This document shows, piece by piece, positions 46,701 through 56,749 of a DNA stretch of 64,000 nt. The translations under genes and the position numbers were made by a program. Each line of letters begins with the position of its first letter. The stretch's first letter is position 1. Under the pieces are notes generated by a model. It ran no database searches, was not told the DNA's origin, and saw only the letters and a program-made list of their open reading frames with translations. Source of the DNA: Candidatus Onthoplasma faecipullorum (GTDB taxonomy: Bacteria > Bacillota > Clostridia > Christensenellales > UBA1242); the NCBI GenBank assembly GCA_019120295.1, contig DWVI01000009.1, forward strand, positions 1-64,000, read 5' to 3'.

Positions 46701-49700
46701 GAGCCGTCAACATATGTAAACGTGTAAGTTGTGCCATCTGTGACATCATATTCTTTGCTAGAACTAAATGATTCAGTTGAACCATCATTTTGGTTGGAAA
46801 TAACAGTATTATCTCTTGTAAACAAAACATTAGATATAAACATATCTGCACTAATGCCTTCTTTGGTTGAACCAATCGCTGTTTCAGTTAAAATTGTGAT
46901 TTCTTCATTTGAAGTTTCTGCAGTGTCATTTACTAAAATTGTTGCATAGTCTGTGTGTGTTGTTACATCTTCGTTCGTTTTTGAAACGTGGCCTGCTGTA
47001 TCAGACATAGCGTTTATACCCGCCACCGTATCTGATGCAATAATTCTATAAGTGTAACTTATATTAACGCCTGCTTCATTGCTTATGCCTAAGTTTGTTT
47101 GTGTATTACTTGTTAAACTTTGAGAAATTTGCAAATTATTTGTAATTATCGAACCTTCTTCATTTGTTGATAAACTAGAATAATTTCCTGCATTAAACGT
47201 CAATCTATTTGGATTTCCAGAAGTGTTAAATCCTATATTTGTAATCATGTCTTCTGTTAACTCAATATATTCACCATCTAGATTTTCAAGGTATATTCTC
47301 TTTGTGTTTAAGAATTCGCCACCCGCAACATCTGTTAATGAACTAATACTGCTATCACCAGAGTTACCTGGTGCACCATTAGGATTTTCTAATAAAAGTG
47401 TACTAACTAAATCATTTATTGTGCTACCGCGAGCCACATTTTCATATAATGATGTTGCGTTTGAATTGCTTACTAGGTAACTTGCTTGCAAACCATTATA
47501 TGTTTTTGAAATTTGAACATAGAATGTGATTGTTTGTTGTTGGTCGCCATTCATATAGTAGGTTTCAGAATTTGTGTCACCTGACTTAATGCGAATTGTG
47601 ATTGCTATCACCCTATCTTGTGCAGTATGCACAAAATTCACTGTATTTTTAGTTTCGCCAACACCATTGAATGTATAGATACCTGTTATATCTAAATCAT
47701 TAACATAATTTCTATCACCTTGTGCAAACACAAATTCAAGTGAACTTTCTGCACTTGTTTTAATAGACAAACCACCAATAGTGTATTCACGATATTGGAG
47801 ATCACGAGTTGCAGTATCTTCGTTTAATTTATCACTACCTTCTATTGTGATGCTACTACCATTCACGGTGTAACCTTCTATCGGTGTTGAAGGTAACGGA
47901 TTTGTACTGCTTGACCCTATGTCACCAGAAGGAAGGGATACATAAATTCCGCTAACAACGTTTGTATACACAGTTTTTGACATGGTTTCGCCCATCATAT
48001 CATTGAATGTTACTTCAAATGATTTTGTGTAGGCTTGAGTTGACAAGCCAAATTCTAGGTATGAATTGCCTGTTGTTTCGTCGAAAACATAGGTTACTGC
48101 GCCTTCACTTTCAGTTGGAGTTGAAGCAAAGATTTCATCACTATAGCCTTCTTCATTAGGCTCTATTGAATTTATTGCACCATTTGATAAATCAATAATT
48201 TTTCCATTTATTGTGATTGTTTTCTTATAATCTCCAACAATTTGGTTTAAATTGACGCGGTTATTAAATATTTCATTATTGAATGCACCAATGTTGTTGA
48301 TTGTTACTGTGCTATTATCAATTTCTAACTCGTTATATGTGTAATGAACAATTACAACGAATGTTTGAGCCGTTTCCCCTTCACCGATTGTGTAGGTGTA
48401 CATCACACTAAATTGCAAGTTTTCATTTCTAACATATTTTTCGAGCGTGATAATATTGGTTTCGTCAATGCTAATAATGTTGTCGCCATTATACGTTATT
48501 GATTTATTGTCTTCACCAATTTCATAACCAGAAGATAAACCATCGGTTAAAATTGTTGTAGATAAAGTTACGTTTTCTGTTATAGGACTTTGGTCATTTC
48601 TATTTAATAAACCACTAAATGGAACATTTATTTCATTTTCATTGATTGTGATTGTGCGAGTGTACTCACCATTTGAAACACCTTCTATTTGATGCTCTAA
48701 ATTATTGTCGCTAACCACTTCTTCATAGATTGGTTGAATATAGAAATTCAAAACACCTAAATTTAAAATTGACCTTGCTGAATTTCTTAATACCACACCT
48801 ATTTTGATATTTGCATAATTTGTTAATTCTCTGAGTGTTGAAGCGTCGGTTAATTCGCTAAATTGAGTGATATTGTCGTCAAAGAATACACTACCGTCCA
48901 ACATTTCGGCTGATAAAATATAGAAGTGTAAATTTGCAAAATCATTTGCTGTAAACTGCAATAAAGCAACGTCGGTTGATGTGTAATCTGTTGGTGGATT
49001 TGTTGTTGTGTTTGTGGTTAAATCAACACCGAGCACGGCGCCGTTAGTTCTATCAATAAAGTTAATACCACTCTCTGCTTCGTATGTTAGCACTGTTTCT
49101 GATGTTGCTGTTGGATATTCGCTTGTTTGATTATAGATTTGAACAAAGTAATATGCAACGTAGCCCGATGTTGATGTGATTTTAAACACAACATAACCAT
49201 ACGAACCAGAGCCAAACACTGCGTTAGACGCTGGATTGAATGTGATTGTGTTGTTTACATCGTCTATTGATATATTTCCACCAGTAACATAATTGGTGAT
49301 ATTAGTTCTATTTTGCCAGCCTGCTATCTCAATAGTGAAATTGTCGTCAATAACGCTATCATTTTGTGTTGCATCTGTTACAACCAAACGCGAAACATTC
49401 ATAATTTCGTCGTAATCTAAATCAATGGTTTGATTTATCATTACTGGTTCAAAATCAAAGTTAAGAACCGAATAAACGAAGTAATTGCCCGCAGTTGAAA
49501 TATAATTACCGTTGTTTTCACCGTCCGTTTGATTGGTAAAGTACATAGTTGTACCACTTTGATTTTCGTCTATCATTCCAGCAAATGGATAACTAACTTG
49601 AATAGACTGTCTATTCACTATTGTTAAATCACGGGTAAATGTGTAAGTGTACGTTTGACCATTTACGCTATATGTGATTTGATAGGTTATAGTAACATCT

Positions 49701-52700
49701 TTACTTGCCCCTTCAATCTCTGCAAAGTTTACACTCAAACCAGTTTGAGTTTCGCTACCATTAACAAAACCGCTGCCAACAAAACTTGTGTTTGAACCAA
49801 CAAAAGCAGTTGGGTCGCTAACATTTGTAACTAGAAAACTTGTTATGATGCTATTCACATTATCTAAATTATATATATCATTTAGTAAATCATATTGATT
49901 GTTTGAGTATGCGGTGGCTATCTCGTTATTTTCACTTGGAACGTATGGTGAAATTGTGATGCCGTCTGCTTCAGTTGTATAATAAACTAATGTTCTAGAT
50001 GCTCCTGCTGAGAAAGTAAATCTTAAAATTGCATTAGAAATTGGTTCAATTTGACCAGTTGTTGTTGTAAAACTGAACATTTTTGTTTCTGGGTTGTAAG
50101 TAACGCTAATTTGAGTGGCTGTTGGTGGAACGTACTCAACTGAAACTAGTTCGTAACCTGACATATTAGTATTATTCGTGTCGCTATCAGTTGTAAAATC
50201 TATAGCCGTTTCTGCCATAAAGTCTTTAACTAATAACTCATAATAATACTTATTTTCTGCCGTGACTTCTATTGAGCCAAGGCTGTAATTACGATTTACA
50301 GTATTATCTTCACTCCTATAATTGTAGTGGAATGTTAACGTTTCACTTACGCTTGAACCAATTCGTTCTATCCAGCCTGTTGATATCTTAAAGTCTGTCC
50401 TATTTAGTGTAAATAGTGAATTCGTGGTTAAATTTGAAGACATTGTGATAATGTTGTTTTCATCATTAAATACTGTTGAGTAGTCTTCCACAACATTTAA
50501 GTTATCTGACGAATAGATTTCGCTTGTACCAGTTCCGTATATCACACTTGTAGCAGTGTCATATGCACTAATTGTTATAAATTGACTTAAATCGTATGTA
50601 GTATCACTAACAACTCGCAAAGGTTCGTCGTCTTCGCTAATTAAATTTCTTTCTAAAATTAAATTTGGTTCAACTGTGAATGATAACTCTTCAATTTGTG
50701 TTTCACCATTGCTGAAAGTTACGCGGTAAGTGCCAAGTTTTTCTAGAACAATAACATTATTATAGCCACCAGATGTTCCAAGTTCAACAGTCCTATTATC
50801 TGGGTCAAGGACACTAACAGTTAGTCCCTGCTCTTGTGTTGTAATTCTAAAAATTGAGTTATTTGTAAAGGTTCCAGTTGAACTTGTTTCAAATAACAAA
50901 GCGCTAATGCCTTGATAATAATTTGTCCAATTTGAGTTTTGATTAATTCTAATTGAAGAATTGAATGTTATGTTTGATGTTACACTACCTGTTAACGTTA
51001 CCACATCAAACGAAACATTTAAACTAACCGTTTGATATCTAACACGAGTGAATGTCCAACCAGCGTCGGTTTTTCTAATTTCTAAAACAGTTTCTGTTTC
51101 TTGCATATCTGACGCCACAGTTTGAACATCAAACCCATCGGTAACGGCAACAACTTCAACCTGTCTTCCGCCACCAAAATAAGGTACTGTTACATTTTGA
51201 ATATTAACCCTACTATTATTTAAAATGCTGGTTTCTAAATATGTGTATGATACAACTTCGCTTAAATTGAAACTGCTTGAGTTAACTTCTGAACTAACTC
51301 TAGTTAGAGAGAAATTACCATTGTCCACAATCTGAACTCTTAAATATCTTGTTATAGCGCCAGATTGAATTGCTATTACCACCGAACCTGTTGAATTTGG
51401 TGTTACTATATTTTGTCCTTCTACTGTTGAAAATGACAATATATCGTTATTTAAACTCGTGTAGGTTAAAGACTGCGTTTTACCTGCAATTACAGGAGAT
51501 ACAATAAAACCATTAGTTGTTGTAGAGTCTGAAATTGTGTTAAAGTATGAAGTGCCAATAGGATAATTTCCATTAGATGTAACTAATTGATATGTGAAAG
51601 TGTAATCATTATTAATTACACTGTCATAACCGACTTCAATCTCAATGTAGGTTGAACCAGACTGAGCATTATCAATGTTTAAATATAAATCAAATGTAGT
51701 TGTTGTAGGTTCTTCACCTTCTGCCTCGGTATAAGCAAATTCAATATCGGTTGGTGCTGTGCTTGTGATATAAATTGGTGCACTTTCAACCGCAACTCCA
51801 TTGTATGTTAAACATACCTTTAAATAATAAGTTGGGTCCACTAAGCTAGTTACAATGTCGTAATTTACAATAAGTGCTGACCTATTTTCACTGAGATTAA
51901 CATTGTTCACAACTAGGCTTCCAACAAAATTGTCGTTTAATAACTCACCACTTGCATTGTATAAGCGCACCGAAATATTAGAACTACTAAAGTTCGTATT
52001 AAACATATTTTCAATCATACCTTCAACATCTGAATGTATGGTTAATGTGTGATTTGTTGTGTCTTCAACTATGTGGATGTTGCCTTGCTCATCTTTTGTT
52101 ATATATGAGTCGCCACCTAGTTCGCTTTGCTCGTTATAGGCAAATTCAATTTCTTCAGCAATTATTGAATACCTAGTGTTAACAGTGATTGCACGTGAAG
52201 ATAATATGTATGCATCCACAACGTCTGCAACACCTTCACTTGCTTCTGCTGATTTATCTGATAATAAAACGTCTATACCACCCGCACCATTATCTATAAA
52301 GAACTTCACTAAATCTGGGTTTGTTAAAGTTTGACCATTAGATAAGGTTATTACAAGATTTCCGTTTGTTATTGTGGCGCTTGTTACATTTACATCAACA
52401 CTATTTACTAAATTTGCAGTAAGTGTAATTTGCTCATTTTCTATTGAATAACCAACATTCACAAGTTCAGAAGTTGACTCGCCTTCGCCTAAATCAAGGA
52501 TAAATTCATATTGTGCAACAACATCTTCACCAAATAGCACGTCGTTTATATACTCTTCTGCTGTTTGTTGATATGCGTTTCTAAGTTGAATTACATATAG
52601 GGTTGTGCCAACATTAGTTGAACCGTTCCTTGCATGCACCACATTGTGATAACTACCACCTTCAAACGTGCCAACTAAAACGTATGAGTTGCCTGTTCTA

Positions 52701-54715
52701 TCAATGAATGTTACCCCATTTAACACTTCAACATCATAATTACCGTCTGCGCGGTATGGAGTTACAAACACGCAAGCATCGTAACTACCGGCTGTGACGC
52801 TGATTATTTCGTCAAAGTTTAAACTGTCATAAACTGTAACATATTGCTCTTCAATTAATTCATAACCAATATCTAATGTTACTGAGTTACCTGAAACATT
52901 AGAGAAAACCAGGTCTTGTGCTTGAATATTTACGCTAACATATGCAAAATGATTTTCACCATTTCCGTTTACAACCATTGCACCAAGCACTAAATTTTCA
53001 TTTTCGCCAAGTTCTGGTATGTTTTGCATAACTAGGTTAAATGTTTTTTCTCTTCCGCTTCCAAGAGATGTTACTGAATAATTTAAAGTGTCACAACGAA
53101 CGAATGTGTCAGTTAAAACGTTGTGAATGTAAAACTCTAAATAACTACCAGTGGTTAGTTTTGTTATTGAATTTGAACTTTCACCTAAAACTATAAATGC
53201 AGAACCAGAAGCCGATGTTAAATTAATTGTTATATCATTATAGTTACAGGTTAATCTATCAACTAATATCCTATTCAAATTAACTGTGCCAAGGTCGTCA
53301 ACTGAATGCTCTAATGCAATGTTTGAACCAACTAATGTGAGCGTCATTATCACGTTATTAGGTCTATCTAACTCATGGATAACTAGGTCATACACATTAT
53401 CTTCTTCGCCAGATGTACTTAAATTAATCACGTACCCAAATATATTATTAGGGTTATTTGGTGTTTCATATTCAGTAAAACCACTTAAAACGGCTTGATT
53501 TACTCCGCCTGATTGACTTAATGTAATTGAATATTGTTCGTCGGCTGATTCAAACACAATATTAGAATTTTCCCAGTTTGCGCTGTTATTTAATGTAAAA
53601 TCAACTTCATTAAAGCGTGAGAATGTTTCCCTACCGTCCTGTATCATATAAAGACCAAGGTTGTTTGTGGCTGTTGAAGATGTGCTTGAAAGCACAATGC
53701 TAGACTCATTGTACAAATTAAATGCCACACCAGTTGAATTCATACCAATTCTTTCAACGTCTGAATTGATAACATTAAACACAACAGTTGTGTTAACCAT
53801 GTTGTTTATACGTTCAAAATTACTATCATTATTGTGTGATGCGTCATTTAAATACTCTTCCCTTGATGCGTATGTATCAAAAACGGCAATTTTGAATGTG
53901 TATGTTCCAGCGAATTCACTTTCAAAATAGATTTGATTAGTGTTTGAGTCTATGTGCAAAAATTCATAATCTAAAATTGTGTCGTCGTCTATAAGTATGT
54001 AGTTCCTACTGTCAAAATAGTAAATTTCAACAATCTTTGCATCTAAATTACTAATTGGGTGCAACGAATAATTAGGAGTTGATATAACATTGAAATATTC
54101 GCTTATCTCCAAACCTATTGGAATAGTTTGCACTATTTCGTTGCCGTCTACGCTCACTTCACCAGCGATTATTGGAGTTTCGCCATTATATTCACCAAGG
54201 TAAACTTCGTTAATTTGTCTATCAACCCAAATTGTTAGTTGGTTGCTTTGAACTTGACCGCGTTCGTCACGCGCTTGAATTAAAATTCTTCCGTATGTGT
54301 CGTCATTAAAATGTGAAGAACTAATCTCTCTCAACCTATAATAAATTCTATCATTACAATTAATTTGGTAGCGGTTAGGGTATCTATTTCCATTGTCGTC
54401 TTGATATTCGCTTAAAGGAGTGCCGTCGAAAGAGCAAAGTTGAATTAAATCTGTTCCGTCCAAAACGTCAATAAAACATGTTCTTTGGTTGACTTCGTAT
54501 TCATTATTGGAATATCCGTTCAATATGAAATAATACAATCCGTTTTGATTGTCATTTATTATTGTTTGTTCGCTATCAACAAATTCCAAACGCGTTGGAT
54601 AAACAACAGGTGTTCTAAACCTGCCCATTAACGCGTAAACACCAAGCACGGCACCCACAAACACGGCAACCGAACCTAAAACTATTCCAATAATTGCAAA
54701 AACTTTTTTTACCAT
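43748..54715 (-). CDS. Giant 3655-residue membrane-anchored extracellular protein
   Basis: Single uninterrupted frame of 10,968 nt. A short basic start and one membrane helix (residues 5-31) are followed by about 3600 residues rich in Asn, Thr, Ser, Asp and Tyr with a repeated beta-strand texture. Several stretches resemble bacterial Ig-like or cadherin-like sandwiches (for example NSTGSVVIAIQSGAITRY near residue 1130 and YGYVVFKITSTSGYVAYYFV near 1840). It has no LPXTG signal and no C-terminal helix; it ends in an acidic tail (YEDTETSQTDETT). It should be held by its N-terminus with the rest outside the cell, as an adhesin or S-layer-like stalk. AGGTAGGGG precedes the ATG. Unrecognised as a family. 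Confidence 0.85.
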   Translation of the reverse strand: MVKKVFAIIGIVLGSVAVFVGAVLGVYALMGRFRTPVVYPTRLEFVDSEQTIINDNQNGLYYFILNGYSNNEYEVNQRTCFIDVLDGTDLIQLCSFDGTPLSEYQDDNGNRYPNRYQINCNDRIYYRLREISSSHFNDDTYGRILIQARDERGQVQSNQLTIWVDRQINEVYLGEYNGETPIIAGEVSVDGNEIVQTIPIGLEISEYFNVISTPNYSLHPISNLDAKIVEIYYFDSRNYILIDDDTILDYEFLHIDSNTNQIYFESEFAGTYTFKIAVFDTYASREEYLNDASHNNDSNFERINNMVNTTVVFNVINSDVERIGMNSTGVAFNLYNESSIVLSSTSSTATNNLGLYMIQDGRETFSRFNEVDFTLNNSANWENSNIVFESADEQYSITLSQSGGVNQAVLSGFTEYETPNNPNNIFGYVINLSTSGEEDNVYDLVIHELDRPNNVIMTLTLVGSNIALEHSVDDLGTVNLNRILVDRLTCNYNDITINLTSASGSAFIVLGESSNSITKLTTGSYLEFYIHNVLTDTFVRCDTLNYSVTSLGSGREKTFNLVMQNIPELGENENLVLGAMVVNGNGENHFAYVSVNIQAQDLVFSNVSGNSVTLDIGYELIEEQYVTVYDSLNFDEIISVTAGSYDACVFVTPYRADGNYDVEVLNGVTFIDRTGNSYVLVGTFEGGSYHNVVHARNGSTNVGTTLYVIQLRNAYQQTAEEYINDVLFGEDVVAQYEFILDLGEGESTSELVNVGYSIENEQITLTANLVNSVDVNVTSATITNGNLVITLSNGQTLTNPDLVKFFIDNGAGGIDVLLSDKSAEASEGVADVVDAYILSSRAITVNTRYSIIAEEIEFAYNEQSELGGDSYITKDEQGNIHIVEDTTNHTLTIHSDVEGMIENMFNTNFSSSNISVRLYNASGELLNDNFVGSLVVNNVNLSENRSALIVNYDIVTSLVDPTYYLKVCLTYNGVAVESAPIYITSTAPTDIEFAYTEAEGEEPTTTTFDLYLNIDNAQSGSTYIEIEVGYDSVINNDYTFTYQLVTSNGNYPIGTSYFNTISDSTTTNGFIVSPVIAGKTQSLTYTSLNNDILSFSTVEGQNIVTPNSTGSVVIAIQSGAITRYLRVQIVDNGNFSLTRVSSEVNSSSFNLSEVVSYTYLETSILNNSRVNIQNVTVPYFGGGRQVEVVAVTDGFDVQTVASDMQETETVLEIRKTDAGWTFTRVRYQTVSLNVSFDVVTLTGSVTSNITFNSSIRINQNSNWTNYYQGISALLFETSSTGTFTNNSIFRITTQEQGLTVSVLDPDNRTVELGTSGGYNNVIVLEKLGTYRVTFSNGETQIEELSFTVEPNLILERNLISEDDEPLRVVSDTTYDLSQFITISAYDTATSVIYGTGTSEIYSSDNLNVVEDYSTVFNDENNIITMSSNLTTNSLFTLNRTDFKISTGWIERIGSSVSETLTFHYNYRSEDNTVNRNYSLGSIEVTAENKYYYELLVKDFMAETAIDFTTDSDTNNTNMSGYELVSVEYVPPTATQISVTYNPETKMFSFTTTTGQIEPISNAILRFTFSAGASRTLVYYTTEADGITISPYVPSENNEIATAYSNNQYDLLNDIYNLDNVNSIITSFLVTNVSDPTAFVGSNTSFVGSGFVNGSETQTGLSVNFAEIEGASKDVTITYQITYSVNGQTYTYTFTRDLTIVNRQSIQVSYPFAGMIDENQSGTTMYFTNQTDGENNGNYISTAGNYFVYSVLNFDFEPVMINQTIDLDYDEIMNVSRLVVTDATQNDSVIDDNFTIEIAGWQNRTNITNYVTGGNISIDDVNNTITFNPASNAVFGSGSYGYVVFKITSTSGYVAYYFVQIYNQTSEYPTATSETVLTYEAESGINFIDRTNGAVLGVDLTTNTTTNPPTDYTSTDVALLQFTANDFANLHFYILSAEMLDGSVFFDDNITQFSELTDASTLRELTNYANIKIGVVLRNSARSILNLGVLNFYIQPIYEEVVSDNNLEHQIEGVSNGEYTRTITINENEINVPFSGLLNRNDQSPITENVTLSTTILTDGLSSGYEIGEDNKSITYNGDNIISIDETNIITLEKYVRNENLQFSVMYTYTIGEGETAQTFVVIVHYTYNELEIDNSTVTINNIGAFNNEIFNNRVNLNQIVGDYKKTITINGKIIDLSNGAINSIEPNEEGYSDEIFASTPTESEGAVTYVFDETTGNSYLEFGLSTQAYTKSFEVTFNDMMGETMSKTVYTNVVSGIYVSLPSGDIGSSSTNPLPSTPIEGYTVNGSSITIEGSDKLNEDTATRDLQYREYTIGGLSIKTSAESSLEFVFAQGDRNYVNDLDITGIYTFNGVGETKNTVNFVHTAQDRVIAITIRIKSGDTNSETYYMNGDQQQTITFYVQISKTYNGLQASYLVSNSNATSLYENVARGSTINDLVSTLLLENPNGAPGNSGDSSISSLTDVAGGEFLNTKRIYLENLDGEYIELTEDMITNIGFNTSGNPNRLTFNAGNYSSLSTNEEGSIITNNLQISQSLTSNTQTNLGISNEAGVNISYTYRIIASDTVAGINAMSDTAGHVSKTNEDVTTHTDYATILVNDTAETSNEEITILTETAIGSTKEGISADMFISNVLFTRDNTVISNQNDGSTESFSSSKEYDVTDGTTYTFTYVDGSQRLVVKLRLGTDNRFYISATRQNMQAFDVLDMTFTIYGTGGKISYDTYNVILYNYTISSDYQTSHKQVYATSEIYLLNDVKIDSNTDATTKSLSAENASIRTDGSSYYNIGGTDRHEIVNLTNDLFEYDDTTNIIKTNAVGDIVYVTLTIEVRDRNGYVVAIMQYNFDINVHFEFVINGNTLPSGNSAFNTNYILTNANLTSGASGTGFYEMSYNAGNDDIINTVEFGGITYNTALQLKLRDRTTGTDIRLSNVSIERELSNFGVTFDNENYSIILPKDITGTLIVPLTVDTDNGTYTVNWNINIRGFINLEYIATAGSNAIIRNNGEGFTSNTTVNLAVDASDLATQSGLYMSNTNRVTGTNNDIGSITPSTEYLILPYEEYQYNFNAVELFEGASEDDIQTATATVDISNNRNNITVTLPRVTQSLSSTRTYYLVVYRVNLTYLNNSTDNYYVTYLVYNNQSVTSAEDSTVNVDTNLHNNNGEQYLDLFYYKTTYTTTLSAESAAGTTEEQGTYIFEVYLEKDEDNSYNIVMEKYKYGEDTNREKYIESEIIGGNITFVSEDSNNTTRYELTRENIYGIRLEGDNEETYISYEYGNDDINISSRYTSNNINSLFTSSFNSIVDFRDFIVNIDSIQFRIISGLDDDTPSTNGVVTLGLDYIENGRFGIKLLANSGNNSTPLKFNNSLVADLDVVMNSGEREIGIPAYTDGVGFRLVASTEIRANTTDITLGDMFLSSEISSLNGFSSIEDAMAVQIIGVGTPVSTWAHIYNNSTSTASNGSFTVTPSTTDLATLTVNTGDSTNYTYHLRTVTFSSTGTTNSLYNLQSTYYYIEGTSQIVKMDYSSSIQADYYQVNPSYNYDSDNITIISFNDSVFSTSGIIMIYSMENYSLNGTSGLNHLVKENVTPTGIREVTTSHTDTTSVQNSIIMRRETLNGLQGQSSITLEYVATYSSYTLTFRVRFRIPTAGFYEDTETSQTDETT

Positions 54716-54960
54716 AACCCCTACCTAAATTTTAGATAAACAACGATTATTGTTATTATCTACAAATTAAAACAAAATAATTACATTCATGCTAGAAATT
54801 TTGTGTCCCACCTAACGTTTTACAAAATTCGACATTAAATGTAAGAAGCCCCATTTTTGATTTTAAAATCTAAAAATTTAAACCGAACAAAATTAAATCA
54901 AAATTTACTTCTAGTAAATTATAATATTTTTATGTTTTTAAAGTCAAATAAAATCATCTA
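54716..54960 (-). promoter_or_regulatory. Leader and candidate promoter of the giant gene
   Basis: TTGACT (54942-54947), 18-bp spacer, TATAAT (54918-54923) on the minus strand, giving a leader of about 195 nt. No strong fold is obvious in the leader. Confidence 0.5.
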
Positions 54961-54971
54961 AAATAAAAAAG

Positions 54972-55005
54972 AAAAAACAAGCAAAAATACCTGTTTTATT
55001 TAAAA
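54972..55005 (-). terminator. Probable terminator after rsmA
   Basis: Minus strand stem AAAACAGG / GCTTGTTTT (one G-T pair) followed by a T-rich stretch, 100 nt after the rsmA stop. The flanking 55006-55104 is AT-rich with nothing else visible. Confidence 0.45.
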
Positions 55006-55104
55006 TGACAAAATTAAAAAATATAATAAAAATTTAAAAAATTTTATAAAATTTGCTAAAAATTTAATATTTTTCATTATTTTTTAGATTTTTTTATTAA
55101 ATTT

Positions 55105-55896
55105 TTATTTATTTTGATTTTTTAAATCATTAAAAATATTTATAAAATTTTCAACGCTGATTTCTTCTGGTCTTACAGTTTGAAGATAACCATACTTTTC
55201 AAGCGCTTTGATTACGCTTTCTTTATCAAAGTTATTTTTTAAATTGTTAATAAGCGTTTTCCTTCGCATTGAAAAACATAAATGCACAAATGATTTAAAA
55301 TCTTCAAAATTAGAAATTTTATATTTGTTATGCGGTATCATTTTAACGAGTGCGCTATCAACTTTTGGGCTTGGAGTGAAACACTCTTTTTTCACAACTC
55401 GTGGAATTGAAACGTCAAATATAGATTGCAAAATCACACTTGTTATGCCATACTCTTTTCCACCGCAGTTTGACGCAAATCTCTCTGCCACTTCTTTTTG
55501 AACTAAAATTAAAATTGACTTAAATTTTTCAATATGGTCAATTAACTTGAAAACAATAGGCGTTGTTATATAATAAGGAATGTTTGCTATAACGCGTGCT
55601 GAAACTAAATTTAAACTATCAATATTCACTTTCATAAAGTCTTGAAAATGGAATTCAATATTTTTATGTTTAGTGTTTAATTCTTCAAGTGTTCCGCGCA
55701 AGTTTTCGTCTATCTCAAATGAAATTACTCTATCTGACATTTCAGCAAGCACTTCGGTTAACGTTCCAGCACCCGCCCCAATTTCTAACACAGTGTCCGA
55801 TTTTTCAACGTCGCCTGCACGAGCAATAGCACGCAATAAATTTTTATCAAATATGAAATTTTGCCCCAAATTTTTCTTAAAATTGAATTTTTCCAT
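55105..55896 (-). CDS. rsmA: 16S rRNA dimethyladenosine transferase RsmA
   Basis: 263 residues, normal size. N-terminal KKNLGQNFIFDKNLL, S-adenosylmethionine loop LEIGAGAGTLTEVLA near residue 38, and the catalytic NIPYYITTPIVFKL near 104. It dimethylates two adenines near the 3' end of 16S rRNA (also called ksgA). Ribosome site CAGGAG lies rather far (11 nt) from the ATG. Divergent to the small-RNA promoter at 55914. Confidence 0.96.
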   Translation of the reverse strand: MEKFNFKKNLGQNFIFDKNLLRAIARAGDVEKSDTVLEIGAGAGTLTEVLAEMSDRVISFEIDENLRGTLEELNTKHKNIEFHFQDFMKVNIDSLNLVSARVIANIPYYITTPIVFKLIDHIEKFKSILILVQKEVAERFASNCGGKEYGITSVILQSIFDVSIPRVVKKECFTPSPKVDSALVKMIPHNKYKISNFEDFKSFVHLCFSMRRKTLINNLKNNFDKESVIKALEKYGYLQTVRPEEISVENFINIFNDLKNQNK

Positions 55897-55913
55897 AATT
55901 TTTTATTCTCCTG

Positions 55914-55942
55914 TTGACAAATTTTGTCGAATATGGTATAAA
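55914..55942 (+). promoter_or_regulatory. Promoter of a short RNA upstream of valS
   Basis: TTGACA (55914-55919), 17-bp spacer, TATAAA (55937-55942) on the plus strand, just outside the divergent rsmA start. Confidence 0.75.
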
Positions 55943-55948
55943 TAAATT

Positions 55949-56006
55949 ATACAAAAGAAAAACAAAAGAAATTCTAATGATAAAGCGGCTTGATGCCGTT
56001 TTTTTC
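55949..56006 (+). ncRNA. Candidate ~58-nt small RNA
   Basis: Between a consensus promoter and an intrinsic terminator (stem AAAGCGGC / GCCGTTTT, loop TTGAT, T run) lies an A-rich unstructured 5' part. The only ATG is followed at once by stop codons, so it does not code. The terminator is oriented for the plus strand only, so this is not the end of rsmA. The rest of the gap to the T-box (56007-56287) is AT-rich and empty. Confidence 0.5.
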
Positions 56007-56287
56007 TTTTTTATGCTTTTCATTATAACACAAAAGCAAGAATAAAGATAGTAAATTTATAAACTTAATTGTGCCAATAAGGCAAATTTAATTTTATCTA
56101 ACTTAATAACCAAAACAAAATTCTATTTAAAAAATTAAAAAATTTTTTGAAATTTAACAAAAATTTTAAGAAATTTACTGAATTTTTTATATTTTTTTAA
56201 AAATTTTTTATTATTTTTATTGTTTCAGTGAAATTTTATAACGACTTAATTAAAAAGGAAATCAAAAAAACTAAACCATACAAATTG

Positions 56288-56316
56288 TTGACATTATTTA
56301 AATTCTATGTTAAAAT
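56288..56316 (+). promoter_or_regulatory. Promoter of valS
   Basis: TTGACA (56288-56293), 17-bp spacer, TAAAAT (56311-56316), immediately before the T-box leader. Confidence 0.8.
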
Positions 56317-56322
56317 GAAGCC

Positions 56323-56735
56323 GAGAAACGTTATAGAAGTTTGAGGAGTAACTAACGAGCGCCTTATAGAGAGAATTGCCATTGGCTGGAAGCAATTTAG
56401 GTGGTTATTAGCGAAGGTAGCAAACGAGTTCGGGCGAAGAAGAATAGTAGACCGTCCGCGTAGTTGAAAAGATACGTTAGTTTGAAATAAGGAGCGTTTT
56501 ACCTTTAACATTTCAATTCATTATCACGCTATTTTATCACAACGTAATTAGTTATTAAATTTACTTAACAACCTTAGCGATTACTATAAATAGTTAATTC
56601 ATTGATTTAGCAATTTGTATTTCATTATTAATTAAATAGATATGATTTGAATTGGTTATTATAAAAATAAAAAACGCTTGAAGTAAGGTGGTACCACGAT
56701 AAATTCGTCCTTGCATTATGCAAGATTTTTTTATT
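56323..56735 (+). promoter_or_regulatory. T-box riboswitch of valS
   Basis: Leader of about 410 nt with stem I (GAGGAGTAACTAACGAG containing the AGTA element, AGAGAGAATTGCCATTGGCTGG at the top), a candidate Val specifier GTA at 56417-56419 in GAAGGTAGCAAAC, the T-box sequence AAGGTGGTACCACG at 56685-56698, and a terminator hairpin CTTGCA-TTA-TGCAAG with T run at 56711-56733. Uncharged tRNA-Val(UAC), encoded at 3550, would stabilise the antiterminator. Confidence 0.93.
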
Positions 56736-56749
56736 TTTAAGGAGAGTTT

